Source: Anaerolinea sp.
Lineage (GTDB): Bacteria; Chloroflexota; Anaerolineae; Anaerolineales; Anaerolineaceae
NCBI GenBank assembly: GCA_029975055.1
Contig: JARKPU010000053.1
Location: 1 to 40,978, forward strand
Length of the DNA: 40,978 nucleotides
Direction: 5' to 3'
Shown: positions 40,464 through 40,978 of the stretch, piece by piece
Numbering within the stretch: the first letter of the stretch is position 1
Layout of the letters: each line of letters opens with the position of its first letter
Notes under the pieces: generated by a model
What the model saw: the letters and a program-made list of their open reading frames with translations, nothing else
Told to the model about the DNA's origin: nothing
Database searches by the model: none
Made by a program: the position numbers and the translations under genes

Positions 40464-40497
40464 CTGGCGAGCCTGGCGTTTCGGCCAGGCTCGCCAG
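40464..40497 (-). repeat. Intercistronic stem-loop between the 51-residue genes and the large surface gene
   Basis: Perfect 14-base arms CTGGCGAGCCTGGC / GCCAGGCTCGCCAG with loop CGAAAC. No T-run follows on the minus strand, so partial termination or mRNA processing is more likely than full termination. It would allow far more of the upstream small proteins than of the 934-residue protein. Confidence 0.75.
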
Positions 40498-40544
40498 ATC
40501 TAGGGGTGGGTGGGTTGTACCCTTCCGCGAGCGGGCGCAACACC

Positions 40545-40700
40545 TTATGAACCGAAGGCCGAGCGCACCTCAGAGATGATCTTTTTGAGGATGGCAAAGC
40601 CGAAGATGACGCCCAGGGGCACCGCGAAAGCAATCCACAGATTGTTGACGATGCTGTTGACCGTGGGCCAGAGGCTGTCAAACGAGAGAGAAATGGACAT
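40545..40700 (-). CDS. 51-residue single-helix membrane protein, copy 1
   Basis: Too short for normal gene finding: 51 residues beginning MSISLSFDSLWPTVNSIVNN. An acidic amphipathic N-terminus is followed by one helix (LWIAFAVPLGVIFGFAIL) and a basic amphipathic tail (KKIISEVRSAFGS). AAAGGAG lies 9 bases before the ATG. It is a near-duplicate of the next gene at 209-base spacing. Size, charge layout and single helix match filamentous-phage major coat proteins, and broadly also small pilins or holins. No homolog can be named. Confidence 0.8.
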   Translation of the reverse strand: MSISLSFDSLWPTVNSIVNNLWIAFAVPLGVIFGFAILKKIISEVRSAFGS

Positions 40701-40753
40701 CGATTAATGCTCCTTTCTTGCCAGATTCCAATACGATGGACCCGTCACCGGGC

Positions 40754-40909
40754 TTAGCTGCCGAAGGCGCGGCGGACCTCGCCGATGATGCGCTTTAAAA
40801 TGGCGAAGCCGAAGATGACGCCCAGGGGCACCGCAAAAGCAATCCACAGATTGTTGACGATGCTGTTGACCGTGGGCCACAGGTTGTCAAAGCTCAGATC
40901 AATGCTCAA
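40754..40909 (-). CDS. 51-residue single-helix membrane protein, copy 2
   Basis: 51 residues beginning (M)SIDLSFDNLWPTVNSIVNN, nearly identical to copy 1 (45 of 51 positions by eye), with tail KRIIGEVRRAFGS. The start is TTG 40909. The ribosome site AAAGGAGGTGATC is fully complementary to the 16S rRNA 3' end, seven bases from the TTG, which predicts very strong translation despite the rare start. It is upstream of copy 1 in the transcript. DNA identity between copies continues through the helix region, so the duplication is fairly recent. Confidence 0.8.
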   Translation of the reverse strand: MSIDLSFDNLWPTVNSIVNNLWIAFAVPLGVIFGFAILKRIIGEVRRAFGS

Positions 40910-40978
40910 ATGATCACCTCCTTTCCCGGCTAGACTAGAATGTTTTTTTGCGCCGCCCGCCGTGGGCGATCTGCAACG
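40910..40978 (-). other. Upstream edge of the surface cassette
   Basis: This contains the strong ribosome site of copy 2 and, further upstream on the minus strand, a run of seven A and a GC-rich inverted repeat (GCCC...GGGC). The promoter or a further gene lies outside the window. Confidence 0.3.

Larger units (their letters stand above)
26336..40978. mobile_element. Putative integrated plasmid-like/ICE-like element, right end not in window
   Basis: From the 3' end of tRNA-Cys the content switches from core metabolism to partition (ParA plus RHH), replication initiation, an FtsK-like translocase, HTH regulators and small membrane proteins. The tRNA 3' end is a typical insertion site, but no integrase, relaxase or second attachment site is in the window. 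The exact left boundary is uncertain; it could also be near 27160, after the first terminator. Element identity is inferred from gene content. Confidence 0.6.

Noticed and set aside
40442..40681. 79-codon minus-strand frame over 51-residue copy 1
   Set aside because: It is out of frame with the duplicated 51-codon gene, whose two copies conserve the other frame.

Overview
The window looks like a chromosome segment of a Chloroflexota bacterium, probably of the Anaerolineae type. This is inferred from moderately high G+C, Thr/Pro-rich (TPTxTP) linkers in exported proteins, large multihaem cytochromes, a group 4 [NiFe]-hydrogenase and an sdhC-D-A-B operon. No rRNA or marker gene fixes the taxonomy.

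Left edge (1-1260): a tyrosine recombinase gene lies directly downstream of the 3' end of an initiator tRNA-fMet, the usual layout of an island inserted at a tRNA, with the island extending off the left side. Core part I (1566-11123): a decahaem lipoprotein cytochrome built from a duplicated pentahaem unit and a membrane-anchored nonahaem cytochrome, probably extracytoplasmic electron carriers; a SixA-like histidine phosphatase with a Lys/Glu tail; an S9 peptidase; an alpha/beta hydrolase; and two adjacent cation diffusion facilitators with different metal-site signatures.

Core part II (11310-19809, minus strand): an eleven-gene operon for a membrane-bound group 4 [NiFe]-hydrogenase. In transcription order it encodes NuoJ/MbhD-like, NuoK/MrpC-like, NuoL-like, NuoM/N-like, NuoA-like, NuoB-like, NuoC-like, NuoD/hydrogenase large subunit with both CxxC nickel motifs, NuoH-like, a NuoI-like ferredoxin and a maturation protease. 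This is nearly a whole complex I without the NADH module, and is expected to couple ferredoxin-linked H2 chemistry to ion pumping. It is followed by an ABM-fold protein, a GH5 glycosidase and the succinate dehydrogenase/fumarate reductase operon (22532-25892).

Right part (from about 26336 to the window end): after tRNA-Gly and tRNA-Cys, each with its own sigma70-like promoter, the gene content changes to that of an integrative or plasmid-like element. It carries HTH proteins, a ParA plus ribbon-helix-helix pair beside a cluster of 12-13 bp repeats, a putative replication initiator whose gene contains out-of-frame iteron-like repeats, a GT39 glycosyltransferase, an FtsK/SpoIIIE ATPase, and a string of overlapping small membrane or secreted protein genes. 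A divergent regulatory region follows, with an operator placed inside a promoter. Last is a minus-strand cassette of two tandem 51-residue single-helix membrane proteins, a 934-residue secreted Thr/Pro- and Cys-rich protein with a C-terminal membrane anchor, and two more membrane proteins. No relaxase, VirB4-type ATPase or integrase for this right-hand element is in the window, so whether it is conjugative, plasmid-like or virus-like remains open. The architecture of the 51-residue proteins and the 934-residue protein resembles filamentous-phage coat/tip proteins or a pilus, and is the part most likely to be undescribed.
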